Of a stretch of DNA of 64,000 nt, positions 25,261 through 33,344 are shown piece by piece; the first letter of the stretch is position 1; every line of letters starts with the position of its first letter. The stretch covers positions 2,480,001-2,544,000 of the forward strand of contig NZ_CP060039.1 in assembly GCF_014211915.1 (NCBI RefSeq). The letters run 5' to 3'. The position numbers and the translations under genes are program-made. The stretch is from Burkholderia cenocepacia (GTDB taxonomy: Bacteria > Pseudomonadota > Gammaproteobacteria > Burkholderiales > Burkholderiaceae). A model generated the notes under the pieces. It did not search any database. It saw only the letters and a program-made list of their open reading frames with translations, and had not been told where the DNA came from.

Positions 25261-26931
25261 ATGACCACCATCCGCAAGCTGACCGACACGCTGTCGGTCT
25301 CGCCGCAGATCGCGGCGGCCGACCTGCCCGCGCTTCACGCGGCGGGCATCCGCGCGATCATCTGCAACCGGCCCGACGGCGAAGGCGCCGACCAGCCGAC
25401 CGTCACCGAAATCCGCGCGGCCGCCACGCCGCTCGGCATCGACGTGCATTACCTGCCGGTCGATACCGGCAAGGTGACCGACGACCAGGCCGCGCGGTTC
25501 GGCGCGCTCGTCGCGTCGCTCGACGGGCCTGTACTCGCGTACTGCCGCAGCGGCACGCGCTCGGCCACGCTGTGGGCGCTGTCGCAGGCGGGGCTGCGTC
25601 CGCTGGACCACCTCGTCGCCACCGCCGGCGCAGCCGGCTACGACCTGAGCGCGCTTGCATCGCGTGTCACGCAAAACAGCCGCCACACGGCGCCGGCCGT
25701 CGACGCACGGCACGACATCGTGATCGTCGGCGCCGGTGCGGCCGGCATCGCCGTCGCGTCGAGCCTGCTCGCGCGCGACGCGTCGCTCGACATCGCGGTG
25801 ATCGATCCCGCCGACGTCCACTATTACCAGCCCGGCTGGACGATGGTCGGCGCGGGCGTGTTCCAGCCCGGCACTACCGCGCGGCCGATGACCGACGTGC
25901 TGCCGCGCGGCGTGCACCGCATCCGGGCCGCCGTCGCGGGCTTCGAGCCCGACGCGCACGTCGTGGTGCTCGACGGCTGCCGGCGCATCGGTTATCGCAA
26001 GCTCGTCGTATGCCCGGGGCTCAAGCTCGACTGGCACGCGATCGACGGCCTCGCCGACACGCTCGGCCACAACGGCGTCACGTCGAACTATCGCTACGAT
26101 CTCGCGCCGTACACGTGGGAGCTCGTGCGCGCGTTCCGCGGCGGCAATGCGCTCTTCACGCAGCCGCCGATGCCGATCAAGTGCGCGGGCGCGCCGCAAA
26201 AGGCGATGTACCTGTCGTGCGATCACTGGCGGCGCACGGGGCGCCTCGACGCCGCGAACGTCGAATTCCTGAATGCGGGCGGCGCGTTGTTCGGCGTCGC
26301 CGATTACGTACCCGCGCTGATGGAGTACGTGGAAAGCTACGACATCGCGCTGTCGTTCGGCCACAACCTCGTCGCGATCGACGGGCCCGCGCGCCGTGCG
26401 ACGTTCTCGCACGCGCTGCCCAACGGCGGCAAGGAAACCGTCGAGCGTTCGTTCGACATGATCCACGTCGTGCCGCCGCAGAAGGCGCCCGATTTCGTGC
26501 GTGCGAGCCCGCTCGCCGACGCGGCCGGCTGGATCGACGTCGATCCGGCGACGCTGCGCCACAAGCAGTTCGAGGACATCTACGCGCTCGGCGACGTCAC
26601 CAACACGACCAATGCGAAAACGGCCGCGGCTGCCCGCAAGCAGGCGCCCGTCGTCGCGCACAACCTGCTCGCATCGCTCGGCCGCGCGTACGGCGACGCC
26701 GCCTACGACGGCTACGGCTCGTGCCCGCTCACCGTCGAGCGCGGCAAGATCGTGCTCGCCGAATTCCTCTACGGCGGCAAGGTCGCGCCGACCTTCCCCG
26801 CGTGGCTCATCGACGGCAAACGCCCGTCGCGGCTCGCGTGGCTGCTCAAGGAGCGCGTGCTGCCGCCGCTCTACTGGAAGGCGATGCTCAAGGGCCGCGA
26901 ATGGCTCGCGAAGCCCGCGATCGCCCGTTGA
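25261..26931 (+). CDS. DUF442/beta-lactamase-hydrolase-like phosphatase domain fused to sulfide:quinone oxidoreductase
   Basis: The 556-residue fusion has residues 1-110 as a DUF442 (TIGR01244) domain with the Cys-loop CRSGTRS (Cys95), related to dual-specificity phosphatase and rhodanese-like folds and found in sulfur transfer. From about residue 145 there is an FAD/NAD-linked oxidoreductase (IVGAGAAGIAVASSLL) of the SQR type. It contains the conserved cysteine in PMPIKCAGAPQKAMYLSCDHW, a C-terminal IYALGDVTNTTNAKT flavin motif and a terminal amphipathic stretch for membrane binding. SQR oxidises sulfide and passes electrons to quinone. The gene begins 27 bp after the dioxygenase. The fused DUF442 domain may move the sulfane sulfur to glutathione; that is inference. 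Confidence 0.85.
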   Translation: MTTIRKLTDTLSVSPQIAAADLPALHAAGIRAIICNRPDGEGADQPTVTEIRAAATPLGIDVHYLPVDTGKVTDDQAARFGALVASLDGPVLAYCRSGTRSATLWALSQAGLRPLDHLVATAGAAGYDLSALASRVTQNSRHTAPAVDARHDIVIVGAGAAGIAVASSLLARDASLDIAVIDPADVHYYQPGWTMVGAGVFQPGTTARPMTDVLPRGVHRIRAAVAGFEPDAHVVVLDGCRRIGYRKLVVCPGLKLDWHAIDGLADTLGHNGVTSNYRYDLAPYTWELVRAFRGGNALFTQPPMPIKCAGAPQKAMYLSCDHWRRTGRLDAANVEFLNAGGALFGVADYVPALMEYVESYDIALSFGHNLVAIDGPARRATFSHALPNGGKETVERSFDMIHVVPPQKAPDFVRASPLADAAGWIDVDPATLRHKQFEDIYALGDVTNTTNAKTAAAARKQAPVVAHNLLASLGRAYGDAAYDGYGSCPLTVERGKIVLAEFLYGGKVAPTFPAWLIDGKRPSRLAWLLKERVLPPLYWKAMLKGREWLAKPAIAR

Positions 26932-26949
26932 CCGGAGCACGATGACGTC

Positions 26950-27756
26950 ATGCTGATTTCCCTCGTACTCGGCGGCTTCGTCGGCGCCGTGCTCGGTTTG
27001 ACCGGCGCCGGCGGCGGCATTCTCGCGGTGCCCGCGCTCGTCGTCGGGATGAGCTGGCCGATGCAGCAGGCCACGCCGGTCGCGCTCGTCGCGGTGGCGG
27101 GCAGCGCCGCGCTCGGCGCGCTCGAAGGTTTTCGCCGCGGGCTCGTGCGCTACCGCGCGGCGCTGCTGATGGCCGTGGCCGGCGTGCCGCTGACCACGCT
27201 CGGCGTGCGGCTCGCGCACGTGCTGCCGCAGCGCCTGCTGCTCACGCTGTTCGCGCTGACGATGCTGGTCGTCGCCGCTCGCCTGCTGCGACAGGCACTG
27301 CGGCGGCAGGCGGCCGATACGGACGCGTCGCCGCTATGCGTCGGCCGCGTGAATCCCGATACGGGCCGGCTCGTGTGGTCGTGGCCCGTGGGCATCGCGC
27401 TGGCGTCGACCGGCGCGGTCACGGGCTTGATGACGGGGTTGCTCGGCGTCGGCGGCGGCTTCGTGATCGTGCCGATGCTGCGCAAGTTCACGAACGTGTC
27501 GATGCATGGCGTGGTCGCGACGTCGCTGATGGTGATCGCGCTGGTCGGCACCGGCGGCGTGCTTGCAACGCTCGTGTCGGGCACGCGCGCGCCGCTCGAC
27601 GTGACGCTGTGGTTCACCGTCGCGACCGCGCTCGGCATGGCCGCCGGCCGCGGTGCGTCGCGCCACCTCGCCGCACGGCATGTGCAGGCCGGTTTCGCGG
27701 CCGTGCTCGTGTGTGTCGCGCTCGGCTTGCTGGCCAAGGCGGCGTTCGGCGCATGA
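26950..27756 (+). CDS. TauE/SafE-family sulfite exporter
   Basis: The 268-residue membrane protein has about eight helices and two internal repeats. Each begins with a glycine-rich helix (GLTGAGGGILAVPAL near residue 17 and GLLGVGGGFVIVPML near residue 160), the family hallmark. It starts 18 bp after the SQR fusion stop and ends in a strong terminator. Placed third in the sulfide oxidation operon, it probably exports sulfite made by the dioxygenase. Confidence 0.85.
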   Translation: MLISLVLGGFVGAVLGLTGAGGGILAVPALVVGMSWPMQQATPVALVAVAGSAALGALEGFRRGLVRYRAALLMAVAGVPLTTLGVRLAHVLPQRLLLTLFALTMLVVAARLLRQALRRQAADTDASPLCVGRVNPDTGRLVWSWPVGIALASTGAVTGLMTGLLGVGGGFVIVPMLRKFTNVSMHGVVATSLMVIALVGTGGVLATLVSGTRAPLDVTLWFTVATALGMAAGRGASRHLAARHVQAGFAAVLVCVALGLLAKAAFGA

Positions 27757-27797
27757 ACGACGGCGACGCGCCGGCGATCGTTACGCGCCGCCAAAAC

Positions 27798-27838
27798 AAA
27801 ACGCCCGGGCCGACTCGTCGTCGGCACCGGGCGTTTTT
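27798..27838. terminator. Bidirectional terminator between tauE and potI
   Basis: A long hairpin with AACGCCCGG and CCGGGCGTT arms, extended by CCGAC/GTCGG, is followed by TTTTT on the plus strand and preceded by AAACAAAA on the other side. It can stop transcription of both the sulfide operon and the pot operon. Confidence 0.85.
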
Positions 27839-27860
27839 CATGATGGCCGCAATCGGCGTG

Positions 27861-28682
27861 TCAGGCCGCGAACCCCGCCAGCCGCTTGCGCTCCTGACGC
27901 AGCATCACGAAGTTCGCGATCACGACGCCGGCCGTCACCGCGATGATGAACAGCGTCGCGAGCGCGTTCATCTCCGGGTTCAGGCCGAGGCGCACGCGCG
28001 AGAACACGACGAGCGGCAGCGTCGTCGAGCCGGGGCCCGACAGGAACGCCGACAGCACGAGGTCGTCGATCGACAGCGTGAACGACAGCAGCCAGCCCGC
28101 GATCAGCGCCTGCGAGATCAGCGGCAGCGTGATCGTGAAGAACACCTTCAGCGGTGTCGCGCCGAGATCGAGCGCGGCTTCTTCCAGCGACGGGTTCAGC
28201 TCGCGCACGCGCGACTGCACGATGATCGCGACGTACGAGATGCACAGCATCACGTGGCCGAGCCAGATCGTGAACACGCCGCGCTCGGCCGGCCAGCCGA
28301 TCCACTTCGCCAGCTCGATGAACAGCAGCAGCAGCGAGATCCCCTGGATCACCTCGGGAATCACGAGCGGCGCGTTGATCATCCCGCTGAACAGTGCGAA
28401 GCCGCGAAAGCGCCCCATCCGCGCGAGCACGAAGCCGGCCCACGTGCCGATGAACACCGACGCGAACGCGGTCAGCACGCCGATCTTCAGCGACAGCCAC
28501 GCGGCCGTCAGCAGCTCGTCGTCCTCGACGAGCGCCGCGTACCAGCGGAACGAGAAGCCCGACCACACGGTGACGAGCTTCGACTCGTTGAACGAATAGA
28601 CGATCAGGCTGATGATCGGGATGTACAGGAACGCAAAGCCGACGAACAGCGCCGCGAACTGCAGGTAGCGATTCGGCTTCAT
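27861..28682 (-). CDS. potI: Putrescine ABC transporter permease PotI
   Basis: This 273-residue inner-membrane permease has six helices and the binding-protein-dependent transport signature EEAALDLGATPLKVFFTITLP (EAA loop, residues about 170-190). It pairs with PotH to form the channel of the PotFGHI putrescine importer. ATG at 28682 overlaps the potH stop by 4 bp (ATGA). It is the last gene of the operon and ends at a strong terminator. The longer frame into potH is rejected. Confidence 0.88.
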   Translation of the reverse strand: MKPNRYLQFAALFVGFAFLYIPIISLIVYSFNESKLVTVWSGFSFRWYAALVEDDELLTAAWLSLKIGVLTAFASVFIGTWAGFVLARMGRFRGFALFSGMINAPLVIPEVIQGISLLLLFIELAKWIGWPAERGVFTIWLGHVMLCISYVAIIVQSRVRELNPSLEEAALDLGATPLKVFFTITLPLISQALIAGWLLSFTLSIDDLVLSAFLSGPGSTTLPLVVFSRVRLGLNPEMNALATLFIIAVTAGVVIANFVMLRQERKRLAGFAA

Positions 28683-29605
28683 CGACGGCCTCCCTGTTCC
28701 TTCGCCTGGAAGTGCTGGAACATCGCCATCGGCACGAGCAGCAGCAGCACCATCGCGCAGGTCACGGCAGACGCCATCGGCCAGTCCGCGTTGTTGAAGA
28801 ACTCGTTCCACATCACGCGGCCGATCATCAGCGTATTCGCGCCGCCGAGCAGCTCCGGAATCACGTACTCGCCGACCGCCGGGATGAACACCAGCAGGCT
28901 ACCCGCGATGATGCCGTTCTTCGACAGCGGCAGCGTGATCTGCACGAACGCCTTCCACGGCTTCGCGCCGAGGTCGTAAGCGGCTTCGAGCAGGCGCAGG
29001 TCCATCTTCACGAGGTGCGCATAGAGCGGCATCACGAGGAACGGCAGGTACGAATACACCATCCCGATGTACACCGCGTAATTCGTGCGGTACAGCTCGA
29101 TCGGCGTATGCGTGAGCCCGATCCACATCAGGAAGTTGTTCAGGAGCCCGTTGTTCTTCAGGATGCCGATCCACGCATATACGCGGATCAGGAACGACGT
29201 CCAGAACGGCAGCATCACGCCCATCATCAGCAGGTTGCGGGTGGCCGGGTTCGAGCGTGCGATGTAGTACGCCATCGGGTAGCCGAGCAGCAAGCACAGC
29301 AACGTCGTGATCGCGGCGACCCACACCGAGTTCACGTAGGTCGCGAAATACAGGCTGTCCGTGAACAGGAACGCGTAGTGCGACAGGTTCAGCGCGATGT
29401 GCACGACGCCGTCCGCGTACGACGCGAGCTCCGTATACGGCGGGATACCGAGCTGCAGCTCCGCGAAGCTGATCTTCACGACCAGCACGAACGGCACGAG
29501 GAAGAACAGCACGAGCCACGTGAACGGCCCGGCCACGACCGCCGTGGCGCCCGTCAGGTTGAAGCGCCGCACCGGCCACTCGAGCAGGGACTTGAACGCG
29601 TTCAT
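28679..29605 (-). CDS. potH: Putrescine ABC transporter permease PotH
   Basis: The 308-residue permease has six helices and the EAA loop LLEAAYDLGAKPWKAFVQITLPL (landmark EAAYDLGAKPWKAF, residues about 200-214). The segment LGIPPYTELASYADG is part of the large first periplasmic loop seen in PotH. It overlaps potG upstream and potI downstream by 4 bp each, so the three are translationally coupled. Confidence 0.88.
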   Translation of the reverse strand: MNAFKSLLEWPVRRFNLTGATAVVAGPFTWLVLFFLVPFVLVVKISFAELQLGIPPYTELASYADGVVHIALNLSHYAFLFTDSLYFATYVNSVWVAAITTLLCLLLGYPMAYYIARSNPATRNLLMMGVMLPFWTSFLIRVYAWIGILKNNGLLNNFLMWIGLTHTPIELYRTNYAVYIGMVYSYLPFLVMPLYAHLVKMDLRLLEAAYDLGAKPWKAFVQITLPLSKNGIIAGSLLVFIPAVGEYVIPELLGGANTLMIGRVMWNEFFNNADWPMASAVTCAMVLLLLVPMAMFQHFQAKEQGGRR

Positions 29606-30762
29606 GACGTCAGCACCACGCCGGCGGTCGCGCTCCAGCGCACGTAGATCTCGTCGCCGAGCGCCGGCGTGTCGAGTTCGGAAATCGCGAGGCTCGACAC
29701 GTTCGCGATCACCGTCTTGCCGCCGTCGAGCTTCACGTGATACAGCGAATAGCCGCCCATGTACGCGACATTGCTGATCCGGCCGCGCGCCCAGTTGAAC
29801 GCGCCTTCGGGCGGCTTGCGCGTGAGCGCGATCCGCTCGGGGCGCACCGACACGGTGACCGGCATCCCGAGCGGGCCCGAGATCCCGTGGCTCACGTACA
29901 GCCGGCTCGGCAGTTCCGGCGATTCGATGTACACGTGATCGGGCTCGTCCTCGACCGTCACGCCGTCGAACAGGTTCGTCGAGCCGATGAATTCGGCCGA
30001 GAAGCGGCTGTTCGGGTATTCGTACACTTCGTTCGGCGAGCCGATCTGCACGATCTGGCCTTCGCTCATCACCGCCAGGCGGTTCGCCATCGTCATCGCC
30101 TCTTCCTGGTCGTGCGTAACCATGATGCAGGTGACGCCGACCTTGTTCAGGATGTTGACGAGTTCGATCTGCGTGCGCTGGCGAATCTGCTTGTCGAGCG
30201 CGGACATCGGCTCGTCGAGCAGCAGCAGCTTCGGGCGCTTGACCAGCGAGCGGGCCAACGCAACACGCTGCTGCTGGCCGCCGGAGAGTTGATGCGGCTT
30301 GCGCTTTGCGTACTTGCCCATCTGCACGAGTTCGAGCGCGGATGCGACGCGCGCCTTCAGCTCGGCCTTCGGCGTGCCTTCCTGCTTCAGCCCGAACGCG
30401 ACGTTCGACTCGACCGACATGTGCGGGAACAGCGCATACGACTGGAACATCATGTTCACGGGCCGCTTGTACGGCGGCATCTGCGCGAGGTCCTCGCCGT
30501 CGATCAGGATCTTGCCCGACGTGACCGTCTCGAGGCCCGCGAGCATCCGCAGCAACGTCGACTTGCCGCAGCCCGAGCTGCCGAGCAGCGCGAACAGCTC
30601 GCCCTGGCGCACGGTCAGGTTGACGCTGCGCACGGCTTCGGTGTCGCCGAATTTCTTGACGACGTCGACGATCTGGACAAAGTTCTCGGCGCGCGCATCG
30701 GCGCCGGAGGAGGAAACGGAGAACGGCGCGCCCGCGACCGGCGCGCCCGACTGGCTATTCAT
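29602..30762 (-). CDS. potG: Putrescine ABC transporter ATPase PotG
   Basis: The 386-residue ATPase of the CUT1/polyamine group has Walker A GSSGCGKST, signature LSGGQQQRVALARSL, Walker B LLLLDEPMSALD and a C-terminal TOBE domain (VSVRPERIAL region). It energises putrescine import. ATG at 30762 is preferred to the longer frame because the family begins near here with a short polar head (about 45 residues before VDVVKKFG). A small hairpin lies between potF and potG. Confidence 0.88.
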   Translation of the reverse strand: MNSQSGAPVAGAPFSVSSSGADARAENFVQIVDVVKKFGDTEAVRSVNLTVRQGELFALLGSSGCGKSTLLRMLAGLETVTSGKILIDGEDLAQMPPYKRPVNMMFQSYALFPHMSVESNVAFGLKQEGTPKAELKARVASALELVQMGKYAKRKPHQLSGGQQQRVALARSLVKRPKLLLLDEPMSALDKQIRQRTQIELVNILNKVGVTCIMVTHDQEEAMTMANRLAVMSEGQIVQIGSPNEVYEYPNSRFSAEFIGSTNLFDGVTVEDEPDHVYIESPELPSRLYVSHGISGPLGMPVTVSVRPERIALTRKPPEGAFNWARGRISNVAYMGGYSLYHVKLDGGKTVIANVSSLAISELDTPALGDEIYVRWSATAGVVLTS

Positions 30763-30795
30763 GATGTGCTGCTTCTCTCCTGCGTTAGACGAACA

Positions 30796-30819
30796 AAGCC
30801 CCCGGGGCACCAGGGGCTT
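30796..30819 (-). terminator. Intercistronic stem-loop between potF and potG
   Basis: AAGCCCC / GGGGCTT arms with a 10-base loop and a short T-containing flank on the minus strand lie in the 85-bp gap. This may partly terminate transcription or protect the potF mRNA, giving more binding protein than transporter. Confidence 0.45.
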
Positions 30820-30847
30820 CATGACTGCTGATTCACTTCGGCTCGCG

Positions 30848-31942
30848 TCAGCGGCCCGACTTCAGCTCGGTCCACAGACGCGTCTGCAGACGCTGGATTT
30901 CGGGCGGCAGCGGCTTGAGCAGGAACAGCGTCTTCACGACGTCGGCCGGCGGGTAGACGGCCGGATCGTTCGCGACGTCGGGCCGCACGTACTTGCGTGC
31001 CTCGGCGTTGGCGCTCGGGTAGTACACCGCGTTGGTGATCGCCGCGTGCACCTTCGGATCCTCGATGTAGTTGATCCACTGCAGCGCGGCTTCCTTGTTC
31101 TTCGCATCCTTCGGGATCGCCATCACGTCGAACCACACCGGCGCGCCGCCCTTCGGAATGTAGTACTCGATCTTGTACGGCTTCTTCGCCTCGATCGCGC
31201 GATGCTTCGCGATCACGACATCGCCCGACCAGCCGAACGCGAAGCAGATGTCGCCGCCGACCAGGTCGTTGATGTAGCCCGACGAGTTGAATTGCGTGAT
31301 GTATGGACGGATCTTCTTCAGCACGTCCATCGCGGCCTTGTAGTCGGCCGGGTTCGTGCTCATCGGGTCCTTGCCGATGTAGTGCAGCGCCGCCGCGAAC
31401 ATCTGGTCGGGCGCGTCGAGCACCGACACGCCGCAGGTCTTCAGCTTCGCGAGGTTTTCCGGCTTGAACAGGATGTCCCAGTTGTCGAGCGGCACCTTGC
31501 CGAGCGCCTGCTGCGCCTTCGTCAGGTTGTACGCGAGGCCGGTCGTGCCGTATGCCCAGGGCACCGAGTACTTGTTGCCCGGGTCCGCGCCGGCGACGAG
31601 CGCCATCAGTTGCGGATCGAGATACTTGAGGTTCGGCAGCTTCGACTTGTCGAGCGGCGCGAAGATGCCGGCGGCGATCTGCTTGCCCGCGTAGTTGCTG
31701 GTCGGCACGACGATGTCGTAGCCCGAGCTGCCCGTCAGCAGCTTCGCCTGCAGCGTGTCGTCGCTGTCGTAGTTGTCGTAGCGGACCTTGACGCCCGCCT
31801 GCTTCTCGAAGTTCGGGATCGTGTCCTTCGCAATGTAGTCCGACCAGTTATAGATATTGAGCTGCGTATCCTTCGCCGCCGCCGCCGACGCACCCACGCA
31901 CAGCGCGAGCGCTGCGAACCGGCCCACTACCTTTGCTTTCAT
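30848..31942 (-). CDS. potF: Putrescine-binding periplasmic protein PotF
   Basis: This 364-residue solute-binding protein has a signal peptide (MKAKVVGRFAALALCVGASAAAA). The mature start LNIYNWSDYIAKDTIPNFEK is the hallmark of PotF/PotD. Binding-site segments include VPTSNYAGKQ and the region around FAFGWSGDVV. It captures putrescine in the periplasm for PotGHI. ATG at 31942 follows GGAGGGAGA. It is the first gene of the operon, with more than 400 bp of upstream DNA. Confidence 0.9.
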   Translation of the reverse strand: MKAKVVGRFAALALCVGASAAAAKDTQLNIYNWSDYIAKDTIPNFEKQAGVKVRYDNYDSDDTLQAKLLTGSSGYDIVVPTSNYAGKQIAAGIFAPLDKSKLPNLKYLDPQLMALVAGADPGNKYSVPWAYGTTGLAYNLTKAQQALGKVPLDNWDILFKPENLAKLKTCGVSVLDAPDQMFAAALHYIGKDPMSTNPADYKAAMDVLKKIRPYITQFNSSGYINDLVGGDICFAFGWSGDVVIAKHRAIEAKKPYKIEYYIPKGGAPVWFDVMAIPKDAKNKEAALQWINYIEDPKVHAAITNAVYYPSANAEARKYVRPDVANDPAVYPPADVVKTLFLLKPLPPEIQRLQTRLWTELKSGR

Positions 31943-32361
31943 CCCGTTCTCCCTCCGGCCGGACACGTTGCCCGGCTGCCGTCTGCCTCGTCATGGCGGC
32001 GCATTCTGGCGCGCCGCCCCTCGAAAACCCCGAAAACTACCATCATTCGCGCCCCGTCACAAAAAAATCATGCCGGTGTCGCGCAAACGGAACAGATTCC
32101 CGCCGCCGGCCCGTCGGGCCGCCCGTGCGGCGGGGCGTTCCGGGGGAATTCTATCGGGTAATCGGCGGCTGTCCACCGGGAAAAACGGACAGCGGCGAAG
32201 CTGCGTTCGCGTGCCGGGTGCGCCCGCCCGGCGACCGCGCTCGACGCGCGGCCGCACTGTCCCGATCCCGCGCCGGGACGGCACGCCGGCGCGAGCGTCC
32301 GGCCGGGTCGCCGCGATGCATTAAAATGGCGGCTGACGATTCAACTGCGCGAACCCTCCCG
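31943..32361. promoter_or_regulatory. Divergent region between potF and the DUF1289 gene
   Basis: The 419 bp contain no supported gene. A -10-like TAAAAT at 32322-32327, 35 bp before the DUF1289 start, is a candidate promoter element without a clear -35. The potF promoter should lie nearer 31960-32090, where the DNA is AT-richer. I see no riboswitch-like structure. Confidence 0.4.
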
Positions 32362-32565
32362 ATGGCCTCCAATCTTCACGATCTTCCCGACAGCCCCTGC
32401 ATCGGCGTGTGCTCGACGCTCTTCGACGAAGTCTGCAAGGGCTGCGGCCGCACGGCCGCCGAAGTCTCGAACTGGGTATTCCTGAGCGACGACGAAAAGC
32501 GCGCGGTGTGGGAGCGCATCACGCGCGAAGGCACCGCGATGCGCTTCCAGTACGACAAGCTGTAA
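32362..32565 (+). CDS. DUF1289 family small cysteine-rich protein
   Basis: The 67-residue protein has the family's four-cysteine pattern, SPCIGVCSTLFDEVCKGCGR (residues 12-31), followed by NWVFLSDDEKRAVWERI. The cysteines suggest a metal or iron-sulfur site; function is unknown. I chose ATG at 32362; an in-frame ATG at 32326 overlaps the probable -10 element. Confidence 0.8.
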   Translation: MASNLHDLPDSPCIGVCSTLFDEVCKGCGRTAAEVSNWVFLSDDEKRAVWERITREGTAMRFQYDKL

Positions 32566-32578
32566 ACCGGCCGCCCAT

Positions 32579-32609
32579 AAAAAAAGCGGCATGCAGACCG
32601 CCATGCCGC
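32579..32609 (-). terminator. Terminator of ompW
   Basis: On the minus strand GCGGCATG / CATGCCGC arms with an eight-base loop are followed by a run of seven Ts (32585 to 32579), about 30 bp past the OmpW stop. It also lies 14 bp past the convergent DUF1289 gene. Confidence 0.8.
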
Positions 32610-32640
32610 CAACCCCAACTCTGTTCTTGTTCCGTCGCGT

Positions 32641-33279
32641 CTAGAACTTCATCCCCACGCCCACGCCGACGATCAACGGATCGATGTGCAGCGTGCCGAT
32701 GCCCTTGTCGCCCAGCGTCGCATCGGTGCTCATCCAGATCTTCTTCACGTCGACGTTCATGAACACCTTCTTCGTCAATTGCACGTCCACGCCGAACTGC
32801 AACGCGGGGCCGAAGCTGCTCTTGTTGATCGACACGCCCTCCCCGCCGACGTTGAGCCCGTTGTTGTAGAAGTACGTGTAGTTCAACCCGGCGCCGACGT
32901 ACGGGCGCACCTTGCCCGCATGGTTGAAGTGATACTGCAGCAAGAGTGTCGGCGGCAGCACGCCCACGCCGCCGAGATTGCCGAGGCTCGACGTCAGCTG
33001 ATGCCGCGACGTGCCGAGGATCAGCTCGACGCCGAGGTAGTCGCGGATCATGTACGTGAAGTCGAGCTCGGGCACGATCGCGTTATTCACGCCGGTGTTG
33101 ATCGCGCCGAGCGTGTCGCTCGCGCGCTCGTTCGGCTGGATGCTGATCGCGCGCAGCCGGACCAGTACGTCCCCCTGGTTGATGCCGTCGCCCGGCGACG
33201 CCGCGTGCGACAGCGACGGCATCGCAATGGCGGCCGCGACGACGACGGCGGTGGCACAAGTTCGAATCGTTTTATGCAT
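32641..33279 (-). CDS. ompW: OmpW family outer-membrane protein
   Basis: The 212-residue protein has a signal peptide ending SLSHA and the OmpW eight-strand barrel pattern: GDVLVRLRAISIQPNE near the mature start, YMIRDYLGVELILGT, PTLLLQYHF, VRPYVGAGLNYTYFY, and the closing aromatic residue at the C-terminus (GVGVGMKF). OmpW proteins pass small hydrophobic compounds across the outer membrane. ATG at 33279 follows GGGGGT; a longer open frame reaches far into the neighbouring gene and is rejected. Confidence 0.88.
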   Translation of the reverse strand: MHKTIRTCATAVVVAAAIAMPSLSHAASPGDGINQGDVLVRLRAISIQPNERASDTLGAINTGVNNAIVPELDFTYMIRDYLGVELILGTSRHQLTSSLGNLGGVGVLPPTLLLQYHFNHAGKVRPYVGAGLNYTYFYNNGLNVGGEGVSINKSSFGPALQFGVDVQLTKKVFMNVDVKKIWMSTDATLGDKGIGTLHIDPLIVGVGVGMKF

Positions 33280-33344
33280 GGTACGGACCCCCAAAGAATG
33301 GTTTCCATTCTCCCTGTAGGGTCTTTTCGTCATCTTGATATTGG

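Noticed and set aside
24214-27219. 1001-codon open frame on the minus strand across the sulfide operon
   Set aside because: Antisense to three clear conserved genes; no protein features.
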